This document shows positions 32,966 to 44,024 of a stretch of DNA of 64,000 bases, piece after piece (within the stretch, counting starts at the first letter, position 1; every line of letters begins with the position of its first letter). A program made the position numbers and the translations under genes. Origin of the DNA: Conus ventricosus. Lineage: Eukaryota; Mollusca; Gastropoda; Neogastropoda; Conidae. The notes under the pieces are model-generated. The model was not told the DNA's origin. It saw nothing but the letters and a program-made list of their open reading frames with translations, and did no database searches. The stretch covers positions 13,339,394 to 13,403,393 of the forward strand of contig CM031628.1 of the NCBI GenBank assembly GCA_018398815.1. Direction: 5' to 3'.

Positions 32966-35090
32966 ATGACCCCGTTAAAGAAACCTGAGTCTTTTTCCTG
33001 TTTCGCGTCTTGTCTTGCTTTTTGGCCTTCTCTTTGCATTTGGTTTCCTTTGTTGTAGAGAAGAAAGGATTTAGGCGATTGCTTTCGGATTCATTGATTT
33101 TATAAAAGGGTTTCTTTAAAGTGGAGGGCGCTTGAACAACGCCCATGTCATCTGACGCATGAGAAAAATAAAGCTGCAATTTCGCACACTTTAAAGGGGC
33201 CTGTCTTCGAGAAATGAATTTTCGGGTTCCCGCAGTTGTCTGTCATTTCTTCTTCTTCTCACTTTTCAAGGGCCCCGGGTGCTTGACGTGACGGATTCTG
33301 GGAGAAAAATTTTTCTTTGGTGCTGTTGCAGGGTTTTCGAGACGTCTTTTTAAGTCGGGAATGTGATTTTGTACCCTTGAACTCGTCTGAAAAATTTGGT
33401 TCCCTTTGGACTGTGAAGTCTGCTCCCATCAAAGCCGCCTGGTCCAGCCTGTTTTTTTCACGGGCAGCGGCAGTGAAGCCAGCCTTGGTGAAGAAATTTT
33501 GTAGCGTGTCTGTGTACCTTGCCCACATGACTTCCGTGTCGAGGGATCGGCAGTTTATTTGGAAGTCTTTGTTTCCCCCTCCCTCGCTATGTGATTAAAT
33601 CACCTCTTCGAGTGCATTTCTTAGTGCCCCTTTCATGCTGGGGATGATCCTTGACCAGGCTGAAGTCTACAGGTACGTTCGGCGGCAAAAAAGTACTCCA
33701 TGTTTCAACCCGCACGGCACCCTTGGGGTGGGCTGCGCTTTATCAAGGACAACAGCACTTCCGTTTTGGGTACCGGGGTATCAAGCCCCCAACCATCCTG
33801 AAACCTCTGTGTCATCCCTGCATTCACTCCGAAAACCCTGATGTCTCCATGCATTCTTATTTATGAATACTTTAACGGAGATTTTTGACGCCTTAAAAAA
33901 ACTCGGGTTTTATATTTCCCATTTTCAGAAGAGGGGATTTCCGCTGCCGTCCTATTTCCACAAACCATGACCGAATTCTTTTTTTGGGCCCCCTTTTTTG
34001 TCCCCGCAGGGGGCCTTTTTCAGAGACAAAGTTTGTCGGGAATGCCGCCAAAAAATCCCAATTTATCTGAATTAAATTCTCCTGTTCGAACCCAGCGAGT
34101 TGGGTAAGCACGTCCCTTCCCATCATCTGTCGCTTTTTACTTCTACGGGTGTACTCTCCCCAGGTCCCCCTGAAGGTGATGTTGGTCGTTTTTGAACATG
34201 CTCCAACTTTTTGTCAAAATCCAGTATATTTTCCATTTAAAGGGGAAGTTCCCTGCTTTTTCTTGAGGATTGGTCCCCGTGACAGGGCCTGCTCGCTTGA
34301 CATTGACAAAAAACCCCTTTGCAGTGCTCTTCTCGGGCAAAAACTTTACTGGGCCATTCTTCTTTTTGCACTCGGACACCCCCGTAAAAGAGGCGCTTGT
34401 TTTTTTCTTTTTTCTTTAAAAATTTTTCCCCCAATTAGGGGGATTTCCCAAAATCGGGGCAAGCCGTTTCCTTTACTTGGAGGTTTTTTCTCGACTCAAT
34501 CAGAAATTTTCCCTTTAAAGAAAACTGAAGTCCCTTTTCGCTTTTTCCATTGGCAAAAATTTTTGGCTTGATTCCGGAAAGAAAAAAAAAAAGTATAGTA
34601 AAATGGTAACACTACAAATTTGACCAGTCCAGAATTTTTTTTTGATAAAATTTAAAATAAACTTGTATACTTTTCAAGCATTTTGCACATGTTGGGGAAA
34701 GCCCGGTAAAATTTTTACACTTTTGGTCTGTCATCTTAACCCCTCACTTTGTGATATTTTCCCCCAAAAAAAAAAATTTTTTCAAAATTCGGAAGCTTAA
34801 TCAGACAAAAGGCGTTAAATAGAGTTAACCGAGTGTCCCTTTTTTACCAACGGGGGGGGGTAAAAGGGATAGTTCCTATATTTCATAAAAATGGGTTAAA
34901 AACCAAGGATCCTTACACAGAGATAAGTAAGTTGACTAACTCAAAAAAGGTTGCATTGAAATCTATTTTTTTTCTTTTTTTTTTTTTTTTGGGGGGGGGG
35001 GGGGGGGCCTATGACAGTACGCTCCTCGCCCTTTCCCCCTCCCCCCCTTTCTTTTCGTTTTTCTCCCCCACCCCCCCCCCCAGCCTCCCC
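32966..35090. other. Unassigned sequence with broken ORFs
   Basis: Several minus-strand ORFs of 65-90 codons (33259-33528, 33893-34126, 34143-34379) have normal amino-acid composition and abut one another in different frames. That suggests one decayed retroelement-type reading region about 33150-34450. No catalytic motif was recognised, so no family is named. A G-run and T-run flank 34970-35010. Confidence 0.4.
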
Positions 35091-35099
35091 TCTGTAAAA

Positions 35100-36250
35100 C
35101 TCTGCCGTGTTGCCCGTAAACTCCCGCGATGTTTTGATTAGTTCGGAATACCCGGTCAAAGCGCAAAGGTCCCCCCTCCATACCAAATTTTAAAAACCAA
35201 AGTGTTTGGGTTTCCCGAAATTTGGGTAAAAAAAAATTTTCGGGGTTTTTAAGTCAATTTTAAGTATGCCGCCTTAAAATTTTTTTTTAGTCTCTTTCTC
35301 TAAGTGCCCCCCCCCCCCCCCCCCCCCCTGAAAAATTTGAAGGCCCAAACTTTTTCTGTTTGGAAGATATCCCTTTAGAAAAAGAAAAACCCTCCTTTTT
35401 AGGCTTGGCGATTTTTTACCTTGCCTTGTCCAGATAACGGGCAAAACGCAATAGGCTAAACAATCTTCATACCAAATTTTTACCCTTTCCAAAACGGTCT
35501 GGTTCCCGAGATACGGCAAAACTAGATTTCGGTTTTCAAAGGGATACTCAAGTATACCTTTACCTTGATGTTTCTTTTTTTTTTCCCTTTGTATAACAAG
35601 GAGCATACTCCCGAAAATTTTAAAAGGGTGTATCCAAAACGTTTGGGGATTGGGGCCGGACTCAGAAGGAAAAAAAAACCCCCCCCCATTTTAGGGCCGG
35701 GCGATCTTTTTGACCTTGTCCTTGACCTTGTTTGAAATACTACGGTCAGAAGGCAAAAGGCTAAACCCCCTTTCAAATAAAAAATTGAACACCCAAGGGT
35801 CCGGTTTCCCCAATACGCCCCAAACTAGATTTTCGGTTTTTAAGGTCAACGCAAAATCATGACCTTGACCTGACGATTTTTCTAGGTACCTTCCTTTAAG
35901 GAGGACGCCCCCACAGCAAATTTGAAGGCCACTAAATTTCCCTTCGGAAAAAGGGGCCAAACAAAGAAAGAAAAAAATACCCCCTTTTTTAGACTGGGGC
36001 GATCTTTTTTACCTTGACCTTTTATCTTTTTCGGAATACCACAGTCAGAAGCGCAATAGGCTAAACCATATTCATTTCAAAAATTTTTAAAATCCTAAGA
36101 GCTCCGGTTCCCGAGATACGGCCAAAACTATATGTTTTTTGGGTTTTTAAGGGCATACTCAAGGTCATGACCTTTAACTTGATTTTTTTGGGGCCTTTAT
36201 TAAGGGGCACACCACCACAGCAAATTTGAAAGGGCCGTATCCATTCCGTT
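35100..36250. repeat. ~295-bp tandem repeat containing TGACCTTGACCTTG
   Basis: Four units. The anchor 'gcgatcttttt.accttg' falls at about 35407, 35700 and 35999 (steps of 293 and 299). Shared parts: 'ggtcagaagcgcaataggctaaac', 'cataccaaattttt', 'ggttcccgagatacggccaaaact', 'ttaagg.gcacnccaccacagcaaatttgaaggcc'. Each unit carries accttgacc/aaggtca direct or inverted repeats. Confidence 0.8.
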
Positions 36251-38500
36251 CGGAGATACAGGCCAACAGAACACAAAAACAAACAAAAAACAACCAAACA
36301 AAAAAAAATACCGAACGAATCCCATAGCCTTTCCCATTGATGGGCAAAGGACAATGAACAAAACCACCCCAAGAAAAAATAAGGGGCAAAAAAACAAAGA
36401 CGAAGAAGGGTGGGGGGGGGGGGGGGGGGCGATCACTCAAGAGGGGGAAGGGGGCAAACTCACAAAAGAAAAGGGTAAAAAAAAGGAAGAAGGGGCAAAG
36501 GGGAAAAAGCAAGAAAAAACAATCTAAAAATGGGAACAACTCCCAACACAAAGGGGGGACAGCCGTTTTTTAGTCGGTCTAGAAGTAGAAAGTACCGAAA
36601 AAACTATCTTTATTGTTTTTTCTTGGGCTCATAAAAGGCAAATGAAATGTTTTTAAGTTATTTGCATATTGAAATTTTCCCCACAATTTTAGTTTAACAA
36701 TTTCCCAAATTTAAATTTAAACCCCCCCGTGCGTTGAACATAGCAATTTGCTATGAATCATGTTGGTGCTTTGGTACACTTACAGCCTACAGCCGTCAGA
36801 AGGATTAATCTGATACATGTGTTGGGGGGGGGGGGGGAGCTTCCCCCCCCTGCCCCTCCCTCGTTCGCCTCTGGGTATTTTAAAAAAAACTGACCTCTTG
36901 AAATTTTCCCTTGTCCGTCCCAAAGTCAAAGAACAAAAAGACGTCTGCCCAACCCTTCAGGGGAGATAAATGTGCTGAGTGCGATTTCCTCCCCTTGTTG
37001 AGGAGAAAAAAACACCCACCACTCATTTTTGTGAAACCTTAGTTTCGGTTTTTAGATTCTTGGGAAAAAAAATTCGTTTCGTTTTTGCTTGTCTTAAGCG
37101 GTGGTCTTTTTGATTTGGAGACCAAAAGGGGGTAACCCCCAAAAAAAAAGGTTTTTCCCGTTCCGAGGTCACGCTAACCGAGTTTTTTTTTGTCATCCCA
37201 AAAAAGGCTTTTGGTCGGGCCCAAACCCCGATTGTTTTATGAGGTTGGGCCTTAAAACGGTAGTGACGTTAAAACCGAGGAGTACTGTAAAAACCTGAGG
37301 ATCTCTAAGACAAACAATTAATTCAAAGTTTTTGTAAAAAGAATGGGAACCCCGTTTTTTTTTTTCTCAGAACCCCAGGCCAGACATTATAACCCCCAAA
37401 TGCTCTTATGAAAATTTTTTGATTCGTTTTCAATGTCTCTTGAAAACGTTATGTTGGCTTCCCTTTTTCCCAAGGAAACAAAAACACCTTTCCCCTTTTC
37501 TGGGGTGTTTTTGCCATTACAGTTAAAAAGACCCTATTTTTAAAAAAGGTTTTCCCCGCCATTTGGTAAATTTTTAAAGGAAGGATGGGTAAAACAGAAT
37601 GCAAAAGCATCTTTTCTCAAACACATATAAATGAAATAAATAAGAATTTTCTGTTTTTGTCTCCCCATATTATAAAAAAGGAAAAACATTATCTCAAACA
37701 ATCCAGAAATCCACTGATTAGTGACAGACCCATCTTCTGGAAAACTAGTATGATAAGGGTAATTTCAAAAGTCCAATCTGACCCAATTTTCAACGTCTAC
37801 ACTCTCACCCACATGCACACAATGATGAAAGTTAACAGTATCTGCACACACAAACGACAACAAAACAAGACAGGCACACATGTAGAATTTACAATTACAA
37901 AACGGTTTCATCCGTAGGCCCATTGCCCCACTCCACACCAGCTAGCTTTAAACAAGCGTATTCTGCAAAACACAGTACACAAAGAATACATAAGGAAAAA
38001 GTATACAGGCCCTCCCACAGTCGTATGGGACCAATTCGTTAGCGGCCATCATGAACACCTATCACGTGACAAAAACAAAAACCCCACGTGCTTCCGACAG
38101 TAAGACCAAAAAGACAAGCAGATCCCCGCAGCCGGGTAGTTATGATTATCAGAGAATCAACAATCGCCATTATGTAGCAAGGATAACAAATTCAAAAAAC
38201 GAAAGATCCACTGGTTTCCTCATCCCGCTTATCACAACGGTGTAGAATTGCCTTGACCCAAAACATTGACCAATGAAATAGCTGAAAAGGGTAAACATTG
38301 TAAAATTTCGGAACAAGGGGACAATCTCAAAATCCCTCTACACAGGAAGGTTATTATAGCGAAACTTTTAAGACATACACGAAGGGGGAAAAATAAACAA
38401 TTTTTTTTTTTTTACTGACCTTCTGTAACAGACACATCATCGTATCCATCAACACAATTGTCTCAGGTCGGCTAGAGACTTCACACTCCCTATCTTCCCG
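36251..38500. other. Unassigned sequence
   Basis: A-rich and G-rich stretches, a run of G at 36411-36429 and another at 36825-36837, then ordinary AT-rich sequence after 37600. No domain is recognised. If the ORF1 to the right and the ORF2 to the left came from one LINE, this whole span would be inserted sequence. Confidence 0.5.
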
Positions 38501-38529
38501 CTAACTGTCTTCACAAAAATGTTCCCGTT

Positions 38530-39365
38530 CTTTGACCAGGCTTGTTGACAGTGTTTTCGTTCTTTACTGAACACAACAATGTGTAGGCTCTGGGGTTAAG
38601 TCCTCGACTAAAGTGATCCTCGTGCCCTTTAGAGTGCGTCGAGCGTACAGCACGCTGTCCCGAATGCGCCGCGACACGAACCTGACAATGATGCCCCGTC
38701 CAGTAGGCCTATCCCTGGAGACGCTAGAATCGTCAGACCGACGTGCCTGCTTAGTGCCCACCCGATGTACTGCCTCAAATACGCCGTTTTTTCACTGGGA
38801 TTTTGAGTTTGTCATTGAAAAGAGCAAGCACTTTCTCCTCGCACTGGTGGGGCGTTTCTCTGGTTCCGGACGTCTGCTCTTCCTTGATGCCATATATACG
38901 CAAGTTATTTCTGCGTACATATGCGGACAGGTCTTCGACACGACTGTCAGCAAGTTCCGCTCGATGCTTGGCTTCGGCGATTTGCGTTTTCAGCTGGTCC
39001 TCTCTCTTCCTCGCATCAGCCACCTCTTTCTTCAGTCTGTCGTTGTCCACCTGCATCGTAAAAAGGGTTGCCTTCAACTCGTCCACCATGTGTCAATTTT
39101 GATATTTCTGCTCCATTGGCACACAACTTGATCAGCTGTTCATTGGTAATCTCGCTTAGGCCTAGTTGCTGTTTGATGGAGACAAGTCCGGGGAGAAAAC
39201 AACGTGGGTACACTTTACTTCAGTATCTTCGATATTCTTTGTCACTGAAGTGTCAGACGAGCTGGAACTAGTGTTGGATCCTGTTTTGCGTTGTTTTCTT
39301 TTCCGAGTTCCGCCATTACGCGACCCATAACTTTCACAGTACGAGTTCCACATTTTCCTTTTCAC
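38530..39365 (-). pseudogene. L1-like LINE ORF1 protein
   Basis: The minus-strand reading starts near 39365 with a short Lys/Ser-rich part. It continues in a coiled coil (MQVDNDRLKKEVADARKRED ... AELADSRVEDLSAYVRRNN) and the LRIYGIKE motif of the L1-ORF1p/transposase_22 RRM domain, then, after a frameshift at 38775, RGIIVRFVSRRIRDSVLYAR with RRTLKGTRITLVEDLTP in the C-terminal domain. This is the canonical order trimerising coiled coil, RRM, C-terminal domain of an RNA-binding nucleic-acid chaperone. Two frameshifts and a stop interrupt about 275 codons. ORF2 of the same orientation begins only 7.9 kb further on (30660). Confidence 0.85.
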
Positions 39366-39539
39366 GGGGCCGTTGATGCATGAAAAAAGTAATCAAAACT
39401 CGTGTGGAGGTAGGCAACAGGTGCTCGGTCAACTTAGCTGCATTTTGAGGCTTGATCGGATGTTAATTAACATAAAAGAGTTAATTAATGTTGCAGCTCT
39501 CGAAAGCGTGACTCTCCTCGATCGTGACCAGAGCTCACC

Positions 39540-40015
39540 TCCTGTCTTTTCATTTCTATCTCCATTTTCCATCTTCTTTCTTTCCTTTGCTTCTTTCTCT
39601 TCTCTCTCTAACCTTTCCTCCCTCTCTTCTTTCCTTCGCTTCCCTCTCCTCAATCTCCCTTCTCCATCTCCTTTCTTCCTTCGCTTCTTTCTCTTCTCTC
39701 TCTATTCTTTCTTTTCTTTCCTTCGCCTCCCTCTCTTCTCTCTCTATTCTTTCTCTTCTTTCCTTCGCCTCCCTCTCTTCTCTCTCTATGCTTGCATTTT
39801 TTCTTTCCTTCGCCCTCCCTCTCATTCGTCTCTCTATACTTTCTCGACCTTTCCATCGCCTCCCTCTCTTCTCTCTCTTATATGCTTTCTTTTTCTTTCC
39901 CCTCGCCTCCCTCTCTTCTCTCTCTATCTTTCTTTTCTTTTCTTCGCCCCCCTCTCTTCTCTCTCTATTCTTTCATTTCATTCCTTTGCCTCCCTCTCTC
40001 TCAACCTCATCATAA
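39540..40015. repeat. ~39-bp CT-rich minisatellite
   Basis: Units of the form 'tttccttcgcctccctctct' + 'tctctctctattctttctt' repeat about twelve times. In the plus frames they read as 13-residue FLSFASLSSLSIL-type peptides, and in minus frames as EREEREAKERKKR-type. It lies just upstream (minus sense) of LINE ORF1, where a 5' UTR would be. Confidence 0.85.
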
Positions 40016-41850
40016 GTAATGGAACCAGTGGAGCTGGTCTAACAGGAGACGCGGGAACGGTGACGGTGGCCGTATTAGGTCCTCCCCTCAGAAAAGGATG
40101 GTCGACCACACTGGAAAAGGGTGGGAAGTGGTCCGTCTCCACGGATACGATGAACCAAAAGGTATGTGTAAAATACTTGAACTGACGGAGAACGTCGTGA
40201 CTGGTGTTTGTCTCCATTTAGAGACCACGTGAGTATCAATGTCATTTCCTGTACGGGAGGTGAATATACAGGAGAAGCTAGTCCAGGCACAATCCGGCCC
40301 TGAGCCCTTTACTTTAATACGGGATGAACCGCCGATCCTCTCCAGTACCATTTTATCCACAAAGTAAATTACCACAATATTTACATCGTAAACACGCCGG
40401 GGCAAAACGCTTCCAGGAATATGTTACAATATTAAATGTCCACATAGTTCCAAAACACTTTAAAACCAATATAGTTATGCACAGACCTGACTCCGCATGC
40501 TAAGTGGAAGTATGTCTTGGATGGAAATATAATTCAAAATGACAAAATGGAGATTATGACAAAGTGGACTTCAAACCCAACAAATCTTCCACTAATGTCT
40601 CAATCACACCAGTCAATGGAAGACTACACCTGCCTTCAAAGATCAATTACATTGCCTTTCATCCACAAGGGTAAGGGAAGATAATTTTCCAATACACCTA
40701 TGAGACTGACGGCAGATCAAAACACAAAGAGAAAAGCACCTGTCCCCGGACAAAGATTCAACACACAAAAATTTTATAGAAAATCTCACCAAGTAAAGGG
40801 AACGACCCTTTACTATAAACAGTATCCTAACACCCGCAACAATGAAAACGTTACTGCGTCACAAAAGGACCAGAGAGGACTATACCTATCGTCCGGTCAC
40901 TAATACACTATTTGATCAACAATCAAAAGGGAAACAAACTCTCCAAAATCCCATTACCAAGAAAAACTCCTCTGAATTGAAGCCCACAAAACTGTCGCAC
41001 AGCGAGTCGACAAACCAAAGGAAACTAAGCAGAAACACTCAAAAGAAAAGCCTACAGACTCCAAGTGAAGGATCCGCCCTAAACCTCTTTTCCAATAACA
41101 ACCACTTGTGAAACGCACTAAACAGGTGATTGAGGCCTTCTGATCCTACGTGTCGGAACAATACACTAACCAAACAAATCCTCAAAATCACAAGTCGCCA
41201 CTGACTGAGGCAAAACTAACTTATTGCTTTTACTCAGCTACGGCCGACGCAAATGTAACGGACGGCCGGCAAAAATCAATTCAAAATACTAAGAACTAAA
41301 ACACGAACACAGCACACGAAGAAACGCAACGAACGGGAAGAACTGGATAAATGAAAGTAACGGCCGGATGGACTGATTAAATCACGATGGAATAAACTAC
41401 GAGATGACGACGCTAAACTGAACAGTATCGCAAAATCGAAAAGATTGCTCACTACCACCCGCCTGTAGATTCCAAGCTGACCCAGTCACGCCGCGCATGT
41501 TTATTTGTTTTTTTGTTTTTTTTTACTGGCAGCCCACGCGAGCACGGGCTACCACGAAAACATAACTGACACACTTTATTCTGCCTTGATAAATAAATTT
41601 AAAAAGCGAGAAATGAATGGCATAAAATGTATTGGAATACTGCCAGATAAACCATTTGCGGAGGACAGTCGAATGCCCGTGAATAGCGTGCACATACGGC
41701 TGCGCTGGCGAAATGACAAAAAAGCAGCTGTGGTGCATCCCCTTCCGCTTTTCACAACACACAGTAAAAAAGCCAGAACATTAATTCGTTGCCTCCACTC
41801 GGCAACTTTAATCCATAACTGTACCTGATTAACAACCGCACCAGAAAAAG
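40016..41850. other. Unassigned sequence
   Basis: Normal-complexity sequence. ORFs of 70-107 codons on both strands have no recognised domain. From about 40680 to 41460 it is A-rich on the plus strand. The part next to 41850 should contain the left end of the Tc1 element, but no inverted repeat was found. Confidence 0.5.
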
Positions 41851-42905
41851 ATGCCACGCTTATCCCATAGTGAACGATGACGTCTTGTTGGCATGCTGCA
41901 CGGCGGAGCCTCGGTTCTGCGAGCCCGCAAGGCACTTTGGAGAAACAAGAATGACTGTTACGCATTGAATCAACGCAATGGGGCAACAGGTCACAGTCGT
42001 GACCTTCAAAGAAGTGTCGCCCAAGAGGACAACTGCACGACAGATAGGATTTTCATCATCATAACACATCTTCGGAACGCGCTTCCAGGCCCATCACATG
42101 TGACTGCCCCGCACTACCCTGGGCTCAGGCCGATCACCTCCAACACTGTGCGCAAACGCTTCGTGACAGGGGACATCGCCGCAAGGCGTCCTGCGAGGCG
42201 ACAACACACTACAGCAGCAACACCGTAACGCTCGAATAGCATTGGCCCGAAGATACCAGCGAGCCACAAATGCTGAGTCTTAAGCAAGAAGTTCTGTAGG
42301 ACTGATTGAAGTGATTTCACCGTAATCCCGACCAGATTCCGGGAGAAGAGTCTACCGATATGCTGGAGAACAGCTTTGGCGACGCTTGTGTTAAGTACGA
42401 ATCCCAACGGTGGAGGGGGGGGGGGGGGGGTGGGGGGGGGAATGGCATGGGGTGGGTTCACAGGTTCTCATCGAACCAGCTTGATCATCCTGTATAGGTG
42501 CCAATCACAGGACTTCGAAACAGGGACGAGGTTGTTATGACCCTACATCGTGCCTTTTCCTTCAACAACACGGCCCTGGCCTGACCCTGCGCAGGCATAA
42601 TGCCCGACCCCATGTGGCTAGAGTTGTTCAAGATGACCTCCATGCACTGCACATCCCCACTATCTTGTCCAGCTCGTTCCCCAGATTTTATCACCCATTT
42701 AACACGTATGGATGAAATCATGCGTCGTGTAGCAAAATCGTCGACCTCACCCACCACAGACACTCAACAACTCCGCCAAGCAAGTCATTGAAGAATGGCA
42801 GAACATCCCTCAGCCTTCAACCAGAGACTGGAGACATCTGTGCGACAGCGCTGTGCAGCAGTGTTGGCCAACCATGGTGGTTACACACGGTATTTGAACT
42901 GATCA
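41851..42905 (+). pseudogene. Tc1/mariner transposase, decayed near-full-length
   Basis: The start ATG at 41851 begins MPRLSHSER, usual for Tc1-type transposases. Across frames follow the first HTH (GETRMTVT), TTARQD.., then GLRPITSNTVRKR, RNARIALARRYQRATNA, FHRNPD and RVYRYAGE. Near 42597 comes NARPHVARVVQDDLHALHIP, then PARSPD and VIEEWQNIPQPSTRD. The end reads CAAVLANHGGYTRY-like at about 42890. The span of 1055 bp fits the family's ~340 codons. At least six frameshifts or stops destroy it, the first catalytic-Asp region (42300) is damaged, and a G-run sits at 42414-42439. It is nested in the gypsy leader region. Confidence 0.85.
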
Positions 42906-44005
42906 TCTTATGGAGCAACTGGCCTTTTGTTCTGCGTGACATTTTTAACGACACATTCGCCAGAATAAATGTTTGAACTGTGGGTCTCGTGATTTCCAAG
43001 AGAATTTATTTTGGTTTATTTGTGCCCCGATTGGGCAGTACTTGTTGATCGGTTATACAATCATTCGGTTTGTTGAAATACAATAAAAGGCAAATACAGA
43101 CTGCACTGGTCATTAATTTTTTTTTCGGTGAGTATATGTAACACCCGGTGAGAGTGGTAAGTATGGAGTGGGGACACTAAGTTGAAGGTACGTAACTGAT
43201 AAACACGAGACAAGCTAAGACCAAGCTCTCTCAAATCCACGCACACTAACACTTTTATTACATTTTTTTTTCTCACAACGCACACACTACCAACAAAGAA
43301 TTAAATTTTAAACTAACATAGAAAAATATAAAAATACTAGTGAGTGCGGAATAGATAGCAGAGAAAAGCCTATCAAAAGGAGTTATCTTCTTACTAACTA
43401 AACAAATACAGAAACTTTGACCCTAGTGTAAGCAAAATAATCACCAGCAAAATAAAAACTTAAGTGTTTTAACAGGACAGATGGGTGCCTAACCACTAGT
43501 TTTCCGCACGCAATTTAGACCAATAAACCACCGGCTGCACCAGGATCCTACCTACTTTTACCTGCGCTACTCAGTCGTAGTCTGCTGGTACATACAGGCA
43601 AATCAGGTGGCAGCAAAAAAGGTCTGACCTATGTCATCACAAACACAGACGCTGTAGAACCAGCACCCTGGAAACCAAAATACACCTCCCCACCCTTTTA
43701 ACCCTCCCGGTACCAATTGAAAGATACATAAGCGTATTAAGGAGTCCCAAGTTACACACACCGGCAATACTGTTAGAAAACAATAACACGAACAAGAGAG
43801 GGCGACTAGAGCGCCGCGGCAAGGACGGGAACAGGACTTTCCGGTCACGGCAACCCCGCAAATGCCCACTCCGTGTGGAGTCCCCTTCACTTGGGACTCG
43901 GCCCAGCATACCACCCCTTAATATACAACAACAGCCATGAGGGATGGAGCAGTAGTCGAGAGTGCTGTGAAAATCCCGACCAACCCTCCTCAATCAGACC
44001 GTCAC
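42906..44005 (-). other. Probable gypsy 5' leader plus Tc1 flank
   Basis: Immediately downstream (minus sense) of the primer-binding site, as expected for the untranslated leader. The minus frame 43993-43637 (118 codons) has no recognised domain. The right part (42906-43130) should hold the Tc1 3' end. Confidence 0.45.
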
Positions 44006-44023
44006 ATCCCGGACGAGCCCCTA
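44006..44023 (-). promoter_or_regulatory. Primer-binding site for tRNA-Pro
   Basis: Plus-strand ATCCCGGACGAGCCCCTA matches the 3' end of metazoan tRNA-Pro with CCA (ATCCCGGACGAGCCCCCA) at 17 of 18 positions. It lies one base from the TG...CA end of the 5' LTR. This fixes the LTR boundary and the minus-strand orientation. The tRNA sequence is from memory of the conserved acceptor/T arm. Confidence 0.85.
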
Positions 44024-44024
44024 A

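Larger units (their letters stand above)
30200..37600. other. Region of inflated homopolymers (poor base quality likely)
   Basis: Runs such as aaaaaa, cccc, gggg and tttt are systematically lengthened (for example 'ggggccccccc', 'ttttttttttt') across sequence of different origin, including the recognisable end of LINE ORF2 and tandem repeats. The pattern is uniform and ends near 37600. This is what an unpolished long-read patch looks like, not biology. Confidence 0.6.
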
